From: Adiantum capillus-veneris | Lineage: Eukaryota; Streptophyta; Polypodiopsida; Polypodiales; Pteridaceae | Direction of reading: 5' to 3' | Length of the DNA: 64,000 nt | Assembly: GCA_014529385.2 (NCBI GenBank) | Contig: CM043959.1 | Coordinates: forward strand, 90,424,529 to 90,488,528 | Shown: positions 45,585 to 58,499 of the stretch, one piece after another | Numbering within the stretch: the first letter of the stretch is position 1 | How the letters are laid out: each line of letters begins with the position of its first letter | Program-made: the position numbers and the translations under genes | The notes under the pieces: generated by a model | What the model was told of the DNA's origin: nothing | Database searches by the model: none | Seen by the model: the letters and a program-made list of their open reading frames with translations, nothing else

Positions 45585-45827
45585 AGCACTGTGCTCCGGG
45601 TGCAATGGAGACTGAAGCTGCATCGCGAAGGTCTGCTCATAGAAGTTGCTTGCCCCACCACTAAATCAAATTGATCGGGTGAAAGAGACGCTGAGAAGCA
45701 GTAGTAGTGCTTCTTACTGTCTCTTTCATCCGATCAGCTAGATCTAGTGGTGGGACAAGCATCATCTGTATTGAGCAGACCTTCACAATTGCAGCTTCAA
45801 CCTCCATCCCACTTGGAGCGTAGTGCT
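45585..45827. repeat. 243-bp imperfect fold-back, miRNA-precursor-like or MITE
   Basis: Two arms of about 115-120 bases pair around a 7-base loop (GTAGTAG, 45701-45707). Paired blocks, outer to inner, are AGCACT-GCTCC, ATGGAG-TGAAGCTGCA, GAAGGTCTGCTCA, GCTTG-CCCACCACTA, GATCGG-TGAAAGAGAC and AGAAGCA. Mismatches and small bulges are spread evenly, as in young plant MIRNA genes and some MITEs. It lies between an AG tract and the 3' end of the TNP2 gene. Whether it is transcribed cannot be told from the sequence. Confidence 0.8.
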
Positions 45828-46000
45828 CGTCGTCCCTGCTTGTGAGAACATACCTAGAGCATATGTACCTGGAGTGGATGCAAAGACCATTAAATACAAT
45901 GATACAATGATGCATATAGACAGAAATGGACAAAAAGCCACATGAATACAATATATATTATAAAACGGAGCTAAATTGTTCAAATACAATATTTATGGCT

Positions 46001-46359
46001 TTAAGAGGTCTCTCTCTCATCCTTGCAAAGCTCAGTATAACTTCCTATATCTACATAGATCTCTCCGTTTAAACAAATGTCCTCCATCTCATTTTGTAGA
46101 TCCTCTACATGCACCCCATAGAGAGTAGCAGCTTGATGCTCGTCTGGCACCACCTCAACGGCTTCTAACTGAGCATCTTCTCCGATCTCCTCCATTGATG
46201 CCGCTGTGATTGGCACATGGTAGCCTTCATACGTCCATGTACTATGAGGGGCTACCTCTATGATGTACCACCAGTTTGATGCAGACTTTGTAGGATGAAG
46301 TATCACCTGCCAGAGCCACATAACTTACATGAGAGCTTCTAAGCACATAACTTCTAAAA
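46001..46359 (-). pseudogene. possible C-terminal extension of TNP2 or separate ORF
   Basis: A 106-residue minus-strand frame (46321-46001) has WYIIEVAPHSTWTYEGYHV and an acidic tail, DEHQAATLYGVHVEDLQNE. It lies directly downstream of the DUF4216-like region and could be its end. I recognise no separate domain. Confidence 0.4.
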
Positions 46360-48454
46360 TTGGATGTTAACTATTTACATACTTACTTGTTCACAATGCT
46401 CCGGTAGTAATAAAGTGTTTCTTAGGTCAGTCCATTTCTTAGTTGAATCCACCTCAAAGAAAACTAAACTCTCCTCTACGCACAGTAGCGTTGCGATCCT
46501 CCATGATTATCTTGAACCATTGCACGTCGAACAAGCCGACAAAAAATCCTCTATAATCAATCCTCAAAATCTCTTGTAGCATGCCAAAGTAAGTGAGTTC
46601 CGCCACCACAGGAACTATATCAGAGGACCGTCGTCAACTAAACTATTCAAATTTTTCCATGATTCCACAATCTTGAGTAAAAAGCTTTTTGTCGATCCGT
46701 TCCACCCTAAAATGTCAACGTTTACACCATGCTGTGTATGACTTATACTACAACCAAAAAAGATTATGAGTAGCCATTCAAACATCTAGAAAGTCACTAG
46801 TCGTACATTGCAAACTTACCTTGGTCGCGCAACCCCGAGAGTACTCCCACTCCTCCTCAGTCACTTCTTCACCGCACTGTTGTGCTCTTTTCAATTGGTT
46901 GTGCAACCATCTTAAGCTCATGAATGTTGGTAGGCTCTCCAGACCCGTCAAATAGTGCATCGGTGTCGTCTTTCCCGTCTCCACTCGATTCGTGCCCTTT
47001 GTCGCTCTTGCTTTGCATCCTCATATTCTGAAATCCACTTTTGCATCACTGGATTGTGAAGCATGCAAAATCGATTGATTTTAGCCTCTAGACCTTCCAT
47101 CATCTTCTTCTCAACACTGAGATTGCACATGACAATCCCAGATATGCGCTCATAATCTATGGTTCTCCATAGTGTGTCTCGAGCTTTATCAAAACGATCT
47201 AGCCACTCTCCAATGTACACTAGGGACTCTGATACTAGCCAACTTTCTGCCATGCTACCCTCCGGACGTGCCTTCTGACGCACATATCCCTTGAGCGTTT
47301 TCATGAAACGTTCTAAAAACAACATCCATCTGAAATGTACTGCGCCAGCTATTTCCACCTCATCAACTATGTGAACAAGAAGATGCACATGAATGGTTAG
47401 CATGGTAGTAGGAAAGTGTTTCTCAAACATGCACACAACCTCCGCAACGTTTAGTTTGGCAAATGATATGGAGTCTACCTTGATCTCCTTTTGTAAGATC
47501 CATTGCACCTACTTCGCAAGTTTATAGATTGTGTTACGGACTTCAAGACACAAACATCCCTCAATGGCCAGTTGTGTGACTTCAAACCGGTAAGCTTTCC
47601 TTCTTTAGTAAAACATGTTCGGAGCGAGTGCATTACGCCAGTGGAGGTTCGCACAGATCGAATGGTCTCTTTTACTTTTGCGTTCTTGGGCTCTATTGAA
47701 AATCCATGGCGCTTTAGGGAGATTTATCGATCCATCGGATGCTGTCTGCGGCCAATATTGCTCCATACGATCCACATTTCTAAGATCAACCCTGGGTCCC
47801 AAAGTATCTTTCTTGCCGGTAAGATGGTCCCATAGTAGATTACCCACATTCTTGAACATGTGCATTGGATCGAGCAAGTGATTGATCAGAGTCGGGGCCA
47901 ACATGGTAACTCGTACCCTAGAGAGAGTCTCCTCATCCCTGGGATAAACCGTCATCACACATCTCCTTCTGCTCTAACCATGCTTGTGCAGATATCCTCA
48001 GTGGCTCTCTTCCCAAAAAGCCGTCGCGTAAAACATGATTCTGTGGAAGATACACTTGATGACCTTCGTAGATTTGCTTCTTCAATGAGGGCGCCCGACA
48101 TGCATTCAGTTTAGGTCCACATGTGACACATGCTCTATATCAGCTTGTTTGAAGCCCTACATGTATACACATGAGAATAGATAAGCTTGAGAAAAACCAA
48201 GATTTACAGTATTTGAGTTTAAGTGTAAATCACCTTAGCATTTTGTTAGTCCGGGATAGTCATGCATGGTCCACATTAGAATGCCTCTGATCAAAGCATT
48301 CCGTCGACCTGTGTGTCGGCCAATCCACAATTGTTGTGGCTCTTCCAATAGTGGACGAAGATACACATCTATATTCTTCACTTTATACCGCCCCGACACA
48401 ATCAAGCCTAGCCATGGGTGCCCGGACCTTCTTCGTGGTCAACCACGGGGGAAT
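46360..48454 (-). pseudogene. CACTA TNP2 transposase, C-terminal half
   Basis: Minus-strand coding resumes left of the LTR insertion with IPPWLTTKK (about 48451-48425), then VYLRPLLEEPQQLW and ILMWTMHDYPGL (Transposase_21 domain). Next come LLDPMHMFKNVGNLLWDHL and LPKAPWIFNRAQ (47958-47605). A DUF4218-like region (47508-46948) has VHLLVHIVDEVEIAG, RWMLFLERFMKTLKGYVR and KARPEGSMAESW. A DUF4216-like region (about 46740-46430) has HFRVERIDKKLFTQDCGI and GLFDVQWFKIIMED. Frames change several times and stops are common; some changes may be introns. TNP2 cuts and moves CACTA elements. This copy is certainly broken. Confidence 0.88.
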
Positions 48455-48459
48455 GTTGT

Positions 48460-50146
<1,687 letters not shown>

Positions 50147-50151
50147 GTTGT

Positions 50152-50990
50152 AGTTGACGATGACAACGGGCCATACACTGTAAGATGTTGATCTTTGACC
50201 AAGTGAGTTTTCATCATCCATAGCCAGGCCTAGGTGCAAATTTCGAGCTTCCTCGCAAAATCCGACCATGTTTCATCTATATGTTTCCAGGGTGTTCAAT
50301 CTGCAGGAATTCGTAGCACACCATCCGAAGATTTTTTCTCCTCATGCCATGATGCTAGGGCGGCCATGGACTTACATTTGAAGAAATGTTTGATGTGAGG
50401 AAGCAGAGAAAAATATAGCAAAACCTTTTGTGGAATTTTTGTTCCGTGGAGATCTACTCAATATTTCTTGGAATCACATTTCGGACACTTCTCCATGTCT
50501 ATGTATTCCCCTCTGAAAAGAATGCAGTCATTAAGACAAGCGTGGATCGAATTCTAATCCATCCCCAAGTTTTGCAAGATCTTTCTTGCTTTCTCTCTAG
50601 AATCTGGCATCACATTATCAGCTGGCAATATGTGGTCTTTGAGAAATCTACACAACAAAAAAATACAGTACAATTGTGTAAAAATCTATCATATCATTAT
50701 ACATCTAGAGTTTTTTATTAAAGTAAACACATTGTAATAGATCACCTGAAAAGCATTGTGATGCTAGTGTCACTCCATCCAAACTTTGTCTGCATGTTGA
50801 GAAGAACCAGGAGCACCTTCAATCTAGACACACGTGCTCCATCCTACAATGGTGTATCGACTTCACTTTTCATATCATCATAGATAAGCCTTTCTGAATC
50901 CATGATCGTCTAGATCATTTCATCAATCTCGGGCTCAAACATTGCCTCGTTGGGAATGTGGTCTGCATGATCATCACCCCGAGCTGTCAA
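50152..50990 (-). pseudogene. CACTA TNP2 transposase, N-terminal half
   Basis: On the minus strand the order is that of plant TNP2 proteins. First comes ARVSRLKVLLVLLNMQTKFGW (about 50840-50780), probably followed by an intron near 50730-50640. The metal-binding segment ACLNDCILFRGEY...CPKCDSKKY follows (about 50545-50455). Then come VLLYFSLLPHIKHFF, ALASWHEEKKSSDGVLR, IDETWSDFAR and SYSVWPVVIVNYN, where the solo LTR interrupts. Several stops are visible. The residues read beyond 50146 on this strand are LTR sequence and not transposase. Confidence 0.88.
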
Positions 50991-51334
50991 AGGCTACATC
51001 TTGTGGCCTCACATATGTTGCTTGACCAAAGAGCCTGCGAACACGTCTATTGGGTTGCAAGATTGCTGCCTATTGGCCAGCTTTAGAGTCTGACGAGTTA
51101 TAATTGGTAACAACTTGATCTATAATAGATGGATCAAACTTGCCAAATTCGCGAACGTGTTGCAAAGAAACACGTCTTGTCCGTCACACAGCATGCTTGC
51201 ATTGATTACTAGGACATAAGATCCTTGTTGAGAGATAGGTGTTTCGGTTGGATGGCCCCACATTCTCGTCACTACTCATAATGAGGGTAAAAAGCTTATA
51301 AACTGGACATCAAATATTGGAATTCTCCATCTTT

Positions 51335-51372
<38 letters not shown>

Positions 51373-51944
51373 TTCACATTGTAAACTACCTCACATTCTC
51401 TAGTCATGTCCAATCCTTGCACACCTCGGTTTAGAGGTGCACGGAGATTAGAACCACCGGGTTATAGTCTCGTCTTTATTGGTCATTGCATATATTTGTG
51501 GGTACAAGAAATCTACACACCCACGTCTACATGATAGTGCATGTAGTGGACAAAAGCCCTTTGCCTCTTCTCTAGCTGTAGTATTTCACAGCATCTTAAC
51601 ATCTTTTCACAGTAGAACTTTGTTCGAAGGATTACTTAACACATTACATGTTAGCCTCCAATCTAAGTATCATGTCGTTGAAAGCTTTCCAGCTTAAGGT
51701 CGCATCCGTAGAGAGGAAGAGAGGGATCATCATTCGTCTAACTCTAATTTTTTAACTGTAATCTTGAAGGTAGACTCTAATATAAAAACCAATCCAAAAT
51801 CTAACCTAATTGAACATGTGGTGATTCGCTCCATTGAGGAGTAAAAGACTTACCAATGGGGCTAGTAGTTGCATTGATGTGAATGGACCTCACTTCATAA
51901 CACGATTTTAAATTTCAAATTCGTCGTTTGCTCTTGCATGCACG

Positions 51945-51945
<1 letters not shown>
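50991..51945. other. CACTA 5' region upstream of TNP2, no further gene
   Basis: This should hold the first exon or promoter of the minus-strand transposase gene. A short CT tract lies at 51341-51369. No clear start codon or promoter can be assigned. Confidence 0.4.

Positions 51946-52036
<91 letters not shown>
51946..52036. repeat. (CT)n microsatellite
   Basis: About 90 bases of pure CT repeat. Confidence 0.97.
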
Positions 52037-52039
<3 letters not shown>

Positions 52040-52084
52040 GTCGAACATGTAGGTGGAATTGTTGGTCCGCATGGTCCATCTAAC

Positions 52085-52330
52085 ATAAATCTAGATCTAA
52101 TTTAATCTTAAACTCAAAATAAACCTAAATCTAATCTAATCTAACGTAAATCTAAATCTGACGTAAATAAACCTAAATCTAATCTAATCTAACATAAATC
52201 TAAAGTTGACGTAAATAAACCTAAATCTAATCTAACGTAAATCTAACTCAAAATAAACGTAAATCTAACCTAATCTTAAACTCAATATAAACATAAATCT
52301 AAATGTAATCTAACCTAATCTAATTTAAAT
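52085..52330. repeat. degenerate minisatellite, unit like AACCTAAATCTAATCT
   Basis: About 15 imperfect units built from TAAATCTAA, TCTAATCTAA and ACGTAAATAAACC alternate for 245 bases. Higher-order copies of about 50 bases are visible, for example ATAAACCTAAATCTAATCT three times. Confidence 0.85.
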
Positions 52331-52387
52331 TTTGATGTAATCTCTTTCTCTCTTTGTTTTCTCCCCTTACCTCTCTCTTTCATCTTC

Positions 52388-52388
<1 letters not shown>

Positions 52389-52464
<76 letters not shown>
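52389..52464. repeat. 76-base poly-C tract
   Basis: Uninterrupted C run between TCTT and CTCTCT repeats, inside the CACTA element. Confidence 0.95.
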
Positions 52465-52466
<2 letters not shown>

Positions 52467-52519
52467 TCTCTCTCTCTCTTTGGTTTTTTATTCTCTCTCT
52501 CTCTTTCTCTTTGTTCAAC

Positions 52520-52995
52520 AGGTCTTGAGTTAAGCTCCTCGTCGTCTAGATCTTTAAGGTCTCTTGGGATAGTTTCCTATGACATTAAAACTCTCTTCTT
52601 CGCGGGTGTGTGTGTGTCTGTGCCAATAAAAAGAGGTATAACCTTTCTATCACCCAAGTGTGGTAGATTGGTTATGCCATTTCCCTCTTGAATAACAGGT
52701 CTTGAGTTCAACTCCTCATCGGCTAGATCTTTAAGGTCTCTTGGGATAGTTTCCTACACCGTTAAAACTCTCTTCTTCTCGGGTGTGTGTGTGTGTGTGG
52801 GTGTGTGTGTGCGCCAATAAAAAGAGGAAAATGGTATAACCTTTCTATCACCCAAGTGTGGTAGATTGGCTATGCCATTTCCCTCTTGAATAACAGGTCT
52901 TGAGTTCAACTCCTCGTCAGCTAGATCTTTAAGGTCTCTTGGGATAGTTTCCTACAATGTTAAAACTCTCTTCTTCTTCTTCTTCTTCTCTCTTT
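52520..52995 (+). repeat. three tandem tRNA-derived SINE-like units
   Basis: Three copies with a spacing of 177 and 198 bases share a tRNA-like head and a common body. Copies 2 and 3 have an A-box-like GTGGTAGATTGGTTATGCC (52659-52677; 52859-52876) and a B-box GTTCAACTCC (52706-52715; 52904-52913). Copy 1 starts inside the head, with GTTAAGCTCC (52529). The body is AGATCTTTAAGGTCTCTTGGGATAGTTTCCTA...AAACTCTCTTCTTC-CGGGTGTGTG and ends CCAATAAAAAGAGG. The layout resembles plant Au-type SINEs. Confidence 0.72.
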
Positions 52996-53086
52996 TCTCT
53001 CTCTCTCTCTCTCTTTTCCTATGTCAATGTGTGTGTATGCATTCTTTGTTTATGCATGTGTGTGTGTGTGTTTTATTTATGCATGT

Positions 53087-53090
<4 letters not shown>

Positions 53091-53137
<47 letters not shown>

Positions 53138-53252
53138 AACACAATGTGTGTGTGTGTGTGAGAGAGAGAGAGAGGAAGAGAGAGAGAAAGAGGGGAAGGG
53201 AACATGAGGGAGAGGAGAGGGAAGGAGCATTCCTGGCTCTCCTTCCTCTCCT

Positions 53253-53313
<61 letters not shown>
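53091..53313. repeat. CT, GT and AG microsatellites
   Basis: CT run (53091-53134), GT then AG runs (53145-53200), and a 55-base GT run (53258-53313) close together. Confidence 0.93.
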
Positions 53314-53318
<5 letters not shown>

Positions 53319-53399
53319 GAGAAGAAGGAGAGACGGAGGGAGAGCGCGGGTTACCTCTTTGATTGCTTGAGTGCCAAAAACTCAAATCTGAAATCTAAG

Positions 53400-53568
53400 T
53401 TTTCGGGCACTCTTGATTTATTTTTTACCCCTGTCAGTGTCGCTATGTTCATCGCTATGCACATCTCTATGCTACAAATAAACTAGCGACGCCCATACTG
53501 ATGTCGTGAATTTCCACTTTTAAGCATCACATTGCGAGTGTCGCTAATGTGAAGTACCTCTTGTAGTG
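53400..53568 (-). repeat. CACTA right terminal inverted repeat and subterminal motifs
   Basis: Contains TCGCTATG, ATCGCTATGC, CTAGCGACGC and GTGTCGCTAATG motifs and ends ACCTCTTGTAGTG at 53568, the inverse of the left end. It is followed by the TTT duplication. Confidence 0.9.
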
Positions 53569-53619
53569 TTTTTGGATCAAGTGAGACACTTTCTCTTTCT
53601 GTACCACTCCAATCCCGCT

Positions 53620-54440
53620 TTACAATGGTACTTGGCCAATACCCATCATTTCCCTATGGTCATTAAACTCTTTGTTCACCTTTGGTAGAGGATGTTCTTT
53701 GAGGTTGTCACAATTTATTTCACGGTTCCCACAAACTGTGAGAAATTGGACAGCACGTTTACCATCTTTGCTGCATATCCTAGCAAACGCTGAACCATCA
53801 TCCATTACCTTTGTTTCCATTCAAACTCCCACAATGTAGGGTTGTCCAAGGATGAGATGATATGAAGATGTATCCTATACAAAGAAGTTTTGGTCAATCT
53901 TTACATCACCTATTGTCACCTTCACACCTGGACATGCTGCATACAATTCATCAGATGAATTGCTTGCCACTTTTACCATCCAACCATGATCTGTGTCCAC
54001 ATCGGCCATTTGCACTTGTTGTAGAGACTCTTTGACATTATGTTTATTTCTGAACCATGGCCAATCAAGGCAACAAATGGCTCTTCAAGATCACCTACCT
54101 TGACCAAATTTTTTGTAGTAGCCCTTGCCCAGTGACTTTGTGAATAGTAGCTCCTAGGAATAGCTTCAACTTCTTCATCATCATTTGAGAAATGCACTTG
54201 CTTCACTCTCCCACTAGATTGGTAGCATCCTACCACAGCTCCATCATACTCCTTATTTTGCAATTGCATCCCTTGTGTCTTCAAGGTTTCTCCGTCAACC
54301 AGTGGACGAGCAACCTCAACAAGAGTTTGCCTCTTTCTCTTGATGATGTCAATGATCTCCTCATGGAATTCACGCTTTGCAATGACAAGGACTTCTCCCA
54401 GAGTGAACTCAATCTTGCTAATCAAAATCCTTTCCTCCAA
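53620..54440 (-). pseudogene. G3-A protease region
   Basis: The frame 54440-53973 includes LVKVGDLEEPFVALIGHGSEINIMS, written here in part as ALIGHGSEINIMS. It resembles a retropepsin start with G where the catalytic D is expected. After a frameshift the flap and ILG-like part (SYHLILGQPY) are seen near 53860-53830, and a 66-residue frame (53820-53620) finishes the region before the CACTA terminus. The protease would process the polyprotein; the missing aspartate indicates loss of activity. Confidence 0.72.
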
Positions 54441-54637
54441 GACTTTCTTTAAATCTGTAGCAACCTCAATATTAGATTGTAGTTTATAAGTTGGGCCTTT
54501 TGTCTTACCTTTTGTTGGATATTTCTTCTTTCATGTTGTAGACTCCTCCATGAGTACTTCAGGTGGAGATGCTCCTTGTGTCGAGGGTGTTTGAGAAGGC
54601 ATTGAGTTGCTTCTTCCCCCCCTTCTAGAAGCTCTTT

Positions 54638-55503
54638 TTAATGGTCCTTCATCAGCACTATCACATTGCGCTTCTCTTCTACAATAGCCTCATTTTGTTG
54701 GCATTTTGTAATGTAGGCATGCAATGACAATGAGTCCACTGGATCATTCCATCCTAATTCTAGACGTATGCAATCACGTGCTTCATGTAGAATCTCTTTT
54801 GTAAGATTTTCCTTTTTAGCTAATTGCATGACATTTGGCCAAATTTTACCATGATGGTCACTCACCTCTTCATCACTAAGATGCTCAATTTTTACTCCAG
54901 AAGTAGTTGCCTCAACTGAAGAGATGGCATGATTAGTTACCATATCTTCAACTAAGCTTTTCAATCCCCCCTTCCCAAAGTTAGTTCTCAAGGGTAAATC
55001 TGTCTCTCTTAAGTGTATTTTACCATTCTTAAAAAAGACAACATCTTTTGACAAAGCATCACTAAAATCATGACAATCCCTTCATACATGGTCTGTACTA
55101 TCACACCAAATACATCTATTAACAAACCCTTCTTTGGGCTGTTGCCTTTGCCTAGGAAGTGGCCTTGACGGTTGGCCTTTTTCTTCAATCTTTGCAAGCT
55201 TTACCTTCAAGTTACGCATTCCCTTCACAAGATCATCTAGCATGGACTCATCAAACTTAGGAGCGATAAAAGTAGGCTTTACCATTTTGTCAGAAGTTGA
55301 GGTGGAAGGACTTGTAGTGTTTACTACCATCTTGTCCCTTCTTCTTTGTCGTTTGGCAAGCAGTGAGAGAGCACCTTCAACCTCATTCCAGTCGGTCTTT
55401 AGTCCTTGCTCAACATCTTTATCTTCAAGAAGAAGCTCCAAATTTTCTTGAAACTCTTTACCTGCATCATCAACAGTCTTGCCGGGTTGCGAAGGGTCAT
55501 CTT
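54638..55503 (-). pseudogene. G3-A gag C-terminal part with zinc knuckle
   Basis: A single minus-strand frame from about 55500 to 54638 has one stop at 55082-55084, and that stop lies inside a CCHC knuckle (CIWCDSTDHV, stop, then RDC). Upstream are LLEDKDVEQGLKTDWNEVE and a basic RQRRRDK stretch, downstream VVFFKNGKIHLRE and GKGGLKSLVEDMV. The N-terminal Gag is absent because the sequence switches to C3 at about 55503. Confidence 0.78.
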
Positions 55504-56687
55504 ATTATAGCCCATATTTCTAAAGTTGATTCACTTTATCCTCTTTACGTATTTGATAAAAACAGTGTTCTTTCTGTACCGAGCTGCCATCCCCTTTGCT
55601 TCGTGGCATAGCCGGTTAGAACATATGTCAAAGAAGGAAATGGAGACACTCTCTCGTTTGGGCTACTTACCGTCTTTGTCATTTTTTTATTTTCCTTTTT
55701 GTGAGCATTGTCAATATGGAAAGCAAACACGGACACATCGTACACATTCTTTTGAAAAAGAAAGAAAACCCTTAGAGCTTGTGCACAATGATTTATGTGG
55801 GCCTATGCCTTCTAAATCCCATGGTGGTGCGTCCTATTATGCTACATTCATTGACTATGCAGCATGGCATGTTTGGGTCTACACCATGAAGTCTAAAGCT
55901 GAGACCCTTTCTTGCTTCAAGAAGTTCTTATCTAGTGTTGAAACTTAGGTTGAACATAAGTTGAAATCTTTTCACTCAGACAATGGTGTTGAATATGTTT
56001 CCAAACAGTTTACGAATTTTTGTTCAAGTAGGGGAATAAAGCATGAGTTTACAACGTCTTATAACCATGCACAAAATGGAGTTGTGGAGCGAACGAATAG
56101 GACCATCCAAGAGCGGACTATGTCTATGCTATCACAAGCTAATTTACCGTAAGCGTTTTGGGTTGAAGCATTATACACAGTCGTTTACTTAATGAATAGA
56201 TTACCACATGCTTCATTAAAGTTTTGTGTACCTTTGGAGTTATGGTAAGGACATAAATTTTCCTATGAAAAAATCTGCACATTTGGTTGTGAAGCTTATA
56301 CACATGTACCCAAGGAGTTGCGTGCTAAGCTAGATCCTAAATATAGGAAATGCATCTTCATTGGCTATGGTGTAGATGGTCAATTTGGCTATCGTTTATG
56401 GAATCCAAGAAGTTGATCAATGATCCGTAGCAGTGATGTTGTCTTTAATGAGACTAAGATGCATAGATAGCCAGTGAAAGAGGTTGAATTCCGGAAAGTG
56501 ACCATTTTTTATGTATCACCTCCTGTCCAGACAGCTCTCAAGCCACTAACTACACATGCTAGTATGAGTTTTGATCCGTTGCAGATATCTTGAAGAGTCT
56601 CACATCCGCCAAAACGTTTTGTTCCAAGCGTGGATTTTGTTTTGCTGACAGATAGTGGTGAGCCTTCTTGTTACAAAGAGGCTATGT
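55503..56687 (+). pseudogene. C3: Ty1/copia integrase fragment
   Basis: A + strand copia integrase begins abruptly. The zinc-binding region is HSRLEHMSKKEM with CEHCQYGK. The core has D in VHNDLCGPM, D in SFHSDNGVEY and E in NGVVERTNRT, so the DDE triad is intact. The frame is cut by TAG (55946), TAA near 56150 and others, but stays recognisable to FGCEAYTHVP, IFIGYGVDGQFGY and the first RT residues (SCYKEAML). At that point C4's LTR begins. No LTR of C3 is visible on either side. Confidence 0.88.
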
Positions 56688-56949
56688 TGTTGGGGTTAGG
56701 GTTGTAGAGAAACTCACACAACTTGGAGAAGATGAAAGAAGATTAAGCCACACAGCTTGGAGAAGATGAAGGAAGATCAAGGCACACAGCTGAGAGTATA
56801 TTACTTACCATGCAATGGAAAGATAGATAGCCTTAGAATGAATGGGTGTATATACAATGCACAAGGAAAAAACCTCATAAAGTTGGCAAAACTACCCCGG
56901 TGGTCCTAAGTGTGTTCACACACATCACTACCACATGTATATGGTAGCA
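56688..56949 (-). repeat. C4 3' LTR
   Basis: TGTTGGGGTTAGGG...TATGGTAGCA on the + strand, about 262 bp. A direct duplication CACA(C)AGCTTGGAGAAGATGAA lies near its left end. The minus-strand purine tract CCAGGGGGGATT (56950-56961) precedes it. No partner LTR is in the window, so the ends are from TG/CA and context. Confidence 0.72.
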
Positions 56950-57023
56950 AATCCCCCCTGGAGTGATGTGATGAATGAGACTTGGCACATGAGTAAAGGA
57001 AAGTGCCATCCTTAAGGACATGA

Positions 57024-58487
57024 TCAGTCCACAAAGGGGAGTAAGACCAAAACTTTGCAAAAAACTTTGAACTTCTCATGAGACAATGCCCTTGTGAAAA
57101 TATTTGCAAGGTTGTCCTGTGTTGGCACAGAAGCCAAGCTGATCTCTCCTACTGAGAGCCTCTCGCCAACATAGTGGTAATGCACCTCAATGTGCTTTGT
57201 GCGAGCATGCAAAACTGGGTTCCTTGCAACTACAAATGCGCTCTGACTATCAGTGTAGATAGTGTTGGTAGTGTCCTGTCCAACACGCCATACACACTCA
57301 ATCATAGCTCTGAAGACTGCCCTGTACCTAGCCTCACAACTAGAAGTGGCCACAGTAGGTTTCTTCTTCCTCAGCCATGATATACATGAACTCCCAAGCA
57401 TGAAACAAAAATCACTTGTGGACACTCGTGTGTCAAAACAACGAGCCCAACCTGAGTCCAAAAAAGCATGTAAGTCTGGCAGAAATGATCCCCCCTTGGG
57501 ATTAAAAAAGGCAAAATGTAAAGTACCACTCAAGTAGCGAAAAATTCTCTTGACAGCCTACCAGTTCTTAGATCCTGGGCTATGCATAAATATGCTGGCA
57601 TATGAGACTGCAAAATGAATATCTCGCCTCGTGCTGCATACATAAATGAGGCAGCCAACAACAGTTTGATAAAGAGTGACATCAACAGGATCACTAGCAT
57701 TATGTAGAATTAGCTTCAAACCTGTTTCCATGGTAGTGGCAATAGGCTTGCAATCCTCAAGTCCAAACTTACATATCAATGTTCTATGTAACTTTTCTAA
57801 CACAAGCAATACCACCAACCCTCTGCTTAAACTCTATGCCCAAGTAATGATGCAACATCCCCAAATCTTTCATCTTGAAAGTAGCATTCAAATCAGCCTT
57901 AAATTCAGCAATATGTGCTTCATTGGGACCAATGATTAACAAATCATCCACATAAAGAACAACAATGAGAATTATATCGCCCTCATGCTTTACATACAAT
58001 GTGCTTTCTGTTGGACTGTTACAAAAGCCTCGTTTGACCAAATGAGTGTCAGCCTTCTCATACCAAGCATGAGGAGATTGCTTCAACCCATACAAAGCCT
58101 TCTTACATTTGCACACTTTTTCCTCTTTTCCTTTCTTGACAAAATCGTGAGACTGCATTACATAAACTTCCTCAAACATGTCACCATTCAAGATAGTAGT
58201 AACAATGTTTGATTGATGTACATCCCAACCAAAATGAGCTGCCAATGCACATAGAAAACAAACAGTGGTCATATGACAAGTGGGAGAAAAAGTTTCTTCA
58301 TAATCTATGCCTTTTTGATGCGCATAGCCTTTTTGCAACAAGTATGGCGATCAACCTCACCCTCAGGGTTGCGTTTCAACTTGTAAACCCACTTTGTACC
58401 AATGGCCTTTTTGCTAGGAGGCAAATCACATAAAGTCCATGTGTCATTTTTAATAAGTGCATCATATTCTGATTGCATGGCAGCCAT
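57024..58487 (-). pseudogene. C4 reverse transcriptase and RNase H
   Basis: RT pieces are 58487-58305 (WTLCDLPPSKKAIGTKWVYK), 58341-57784 (DYEETFSPTCHMTTV, LYGLKQSPHAWYEKA and the box VVLYVDDLLIIGP) and 57818-57558. RNase H (57533-57024) has D in FLDSGWARCF, E in SSCEARYRA and D in IYTDSQSAF, and ends with ARTKHIEVHYHYV and NIFTRALSHEKF. At least three frameshifts separate the pieces. Confidence 0.9.
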
Positions 58488-58499
58488 CCTTTTTTTTTT

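Larger units (their letters stand above)
53572..55503 (-). mobile_element. G3-A, 5' half
   Basis: Gag, zinc knuckle and protease of the gypsy element whose RT lies at 14494-16079. The right end at about 55503 abuts + strand copia C3 without an LTR, so the 5' end of G3-A is missing. Confidence 0.85.
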
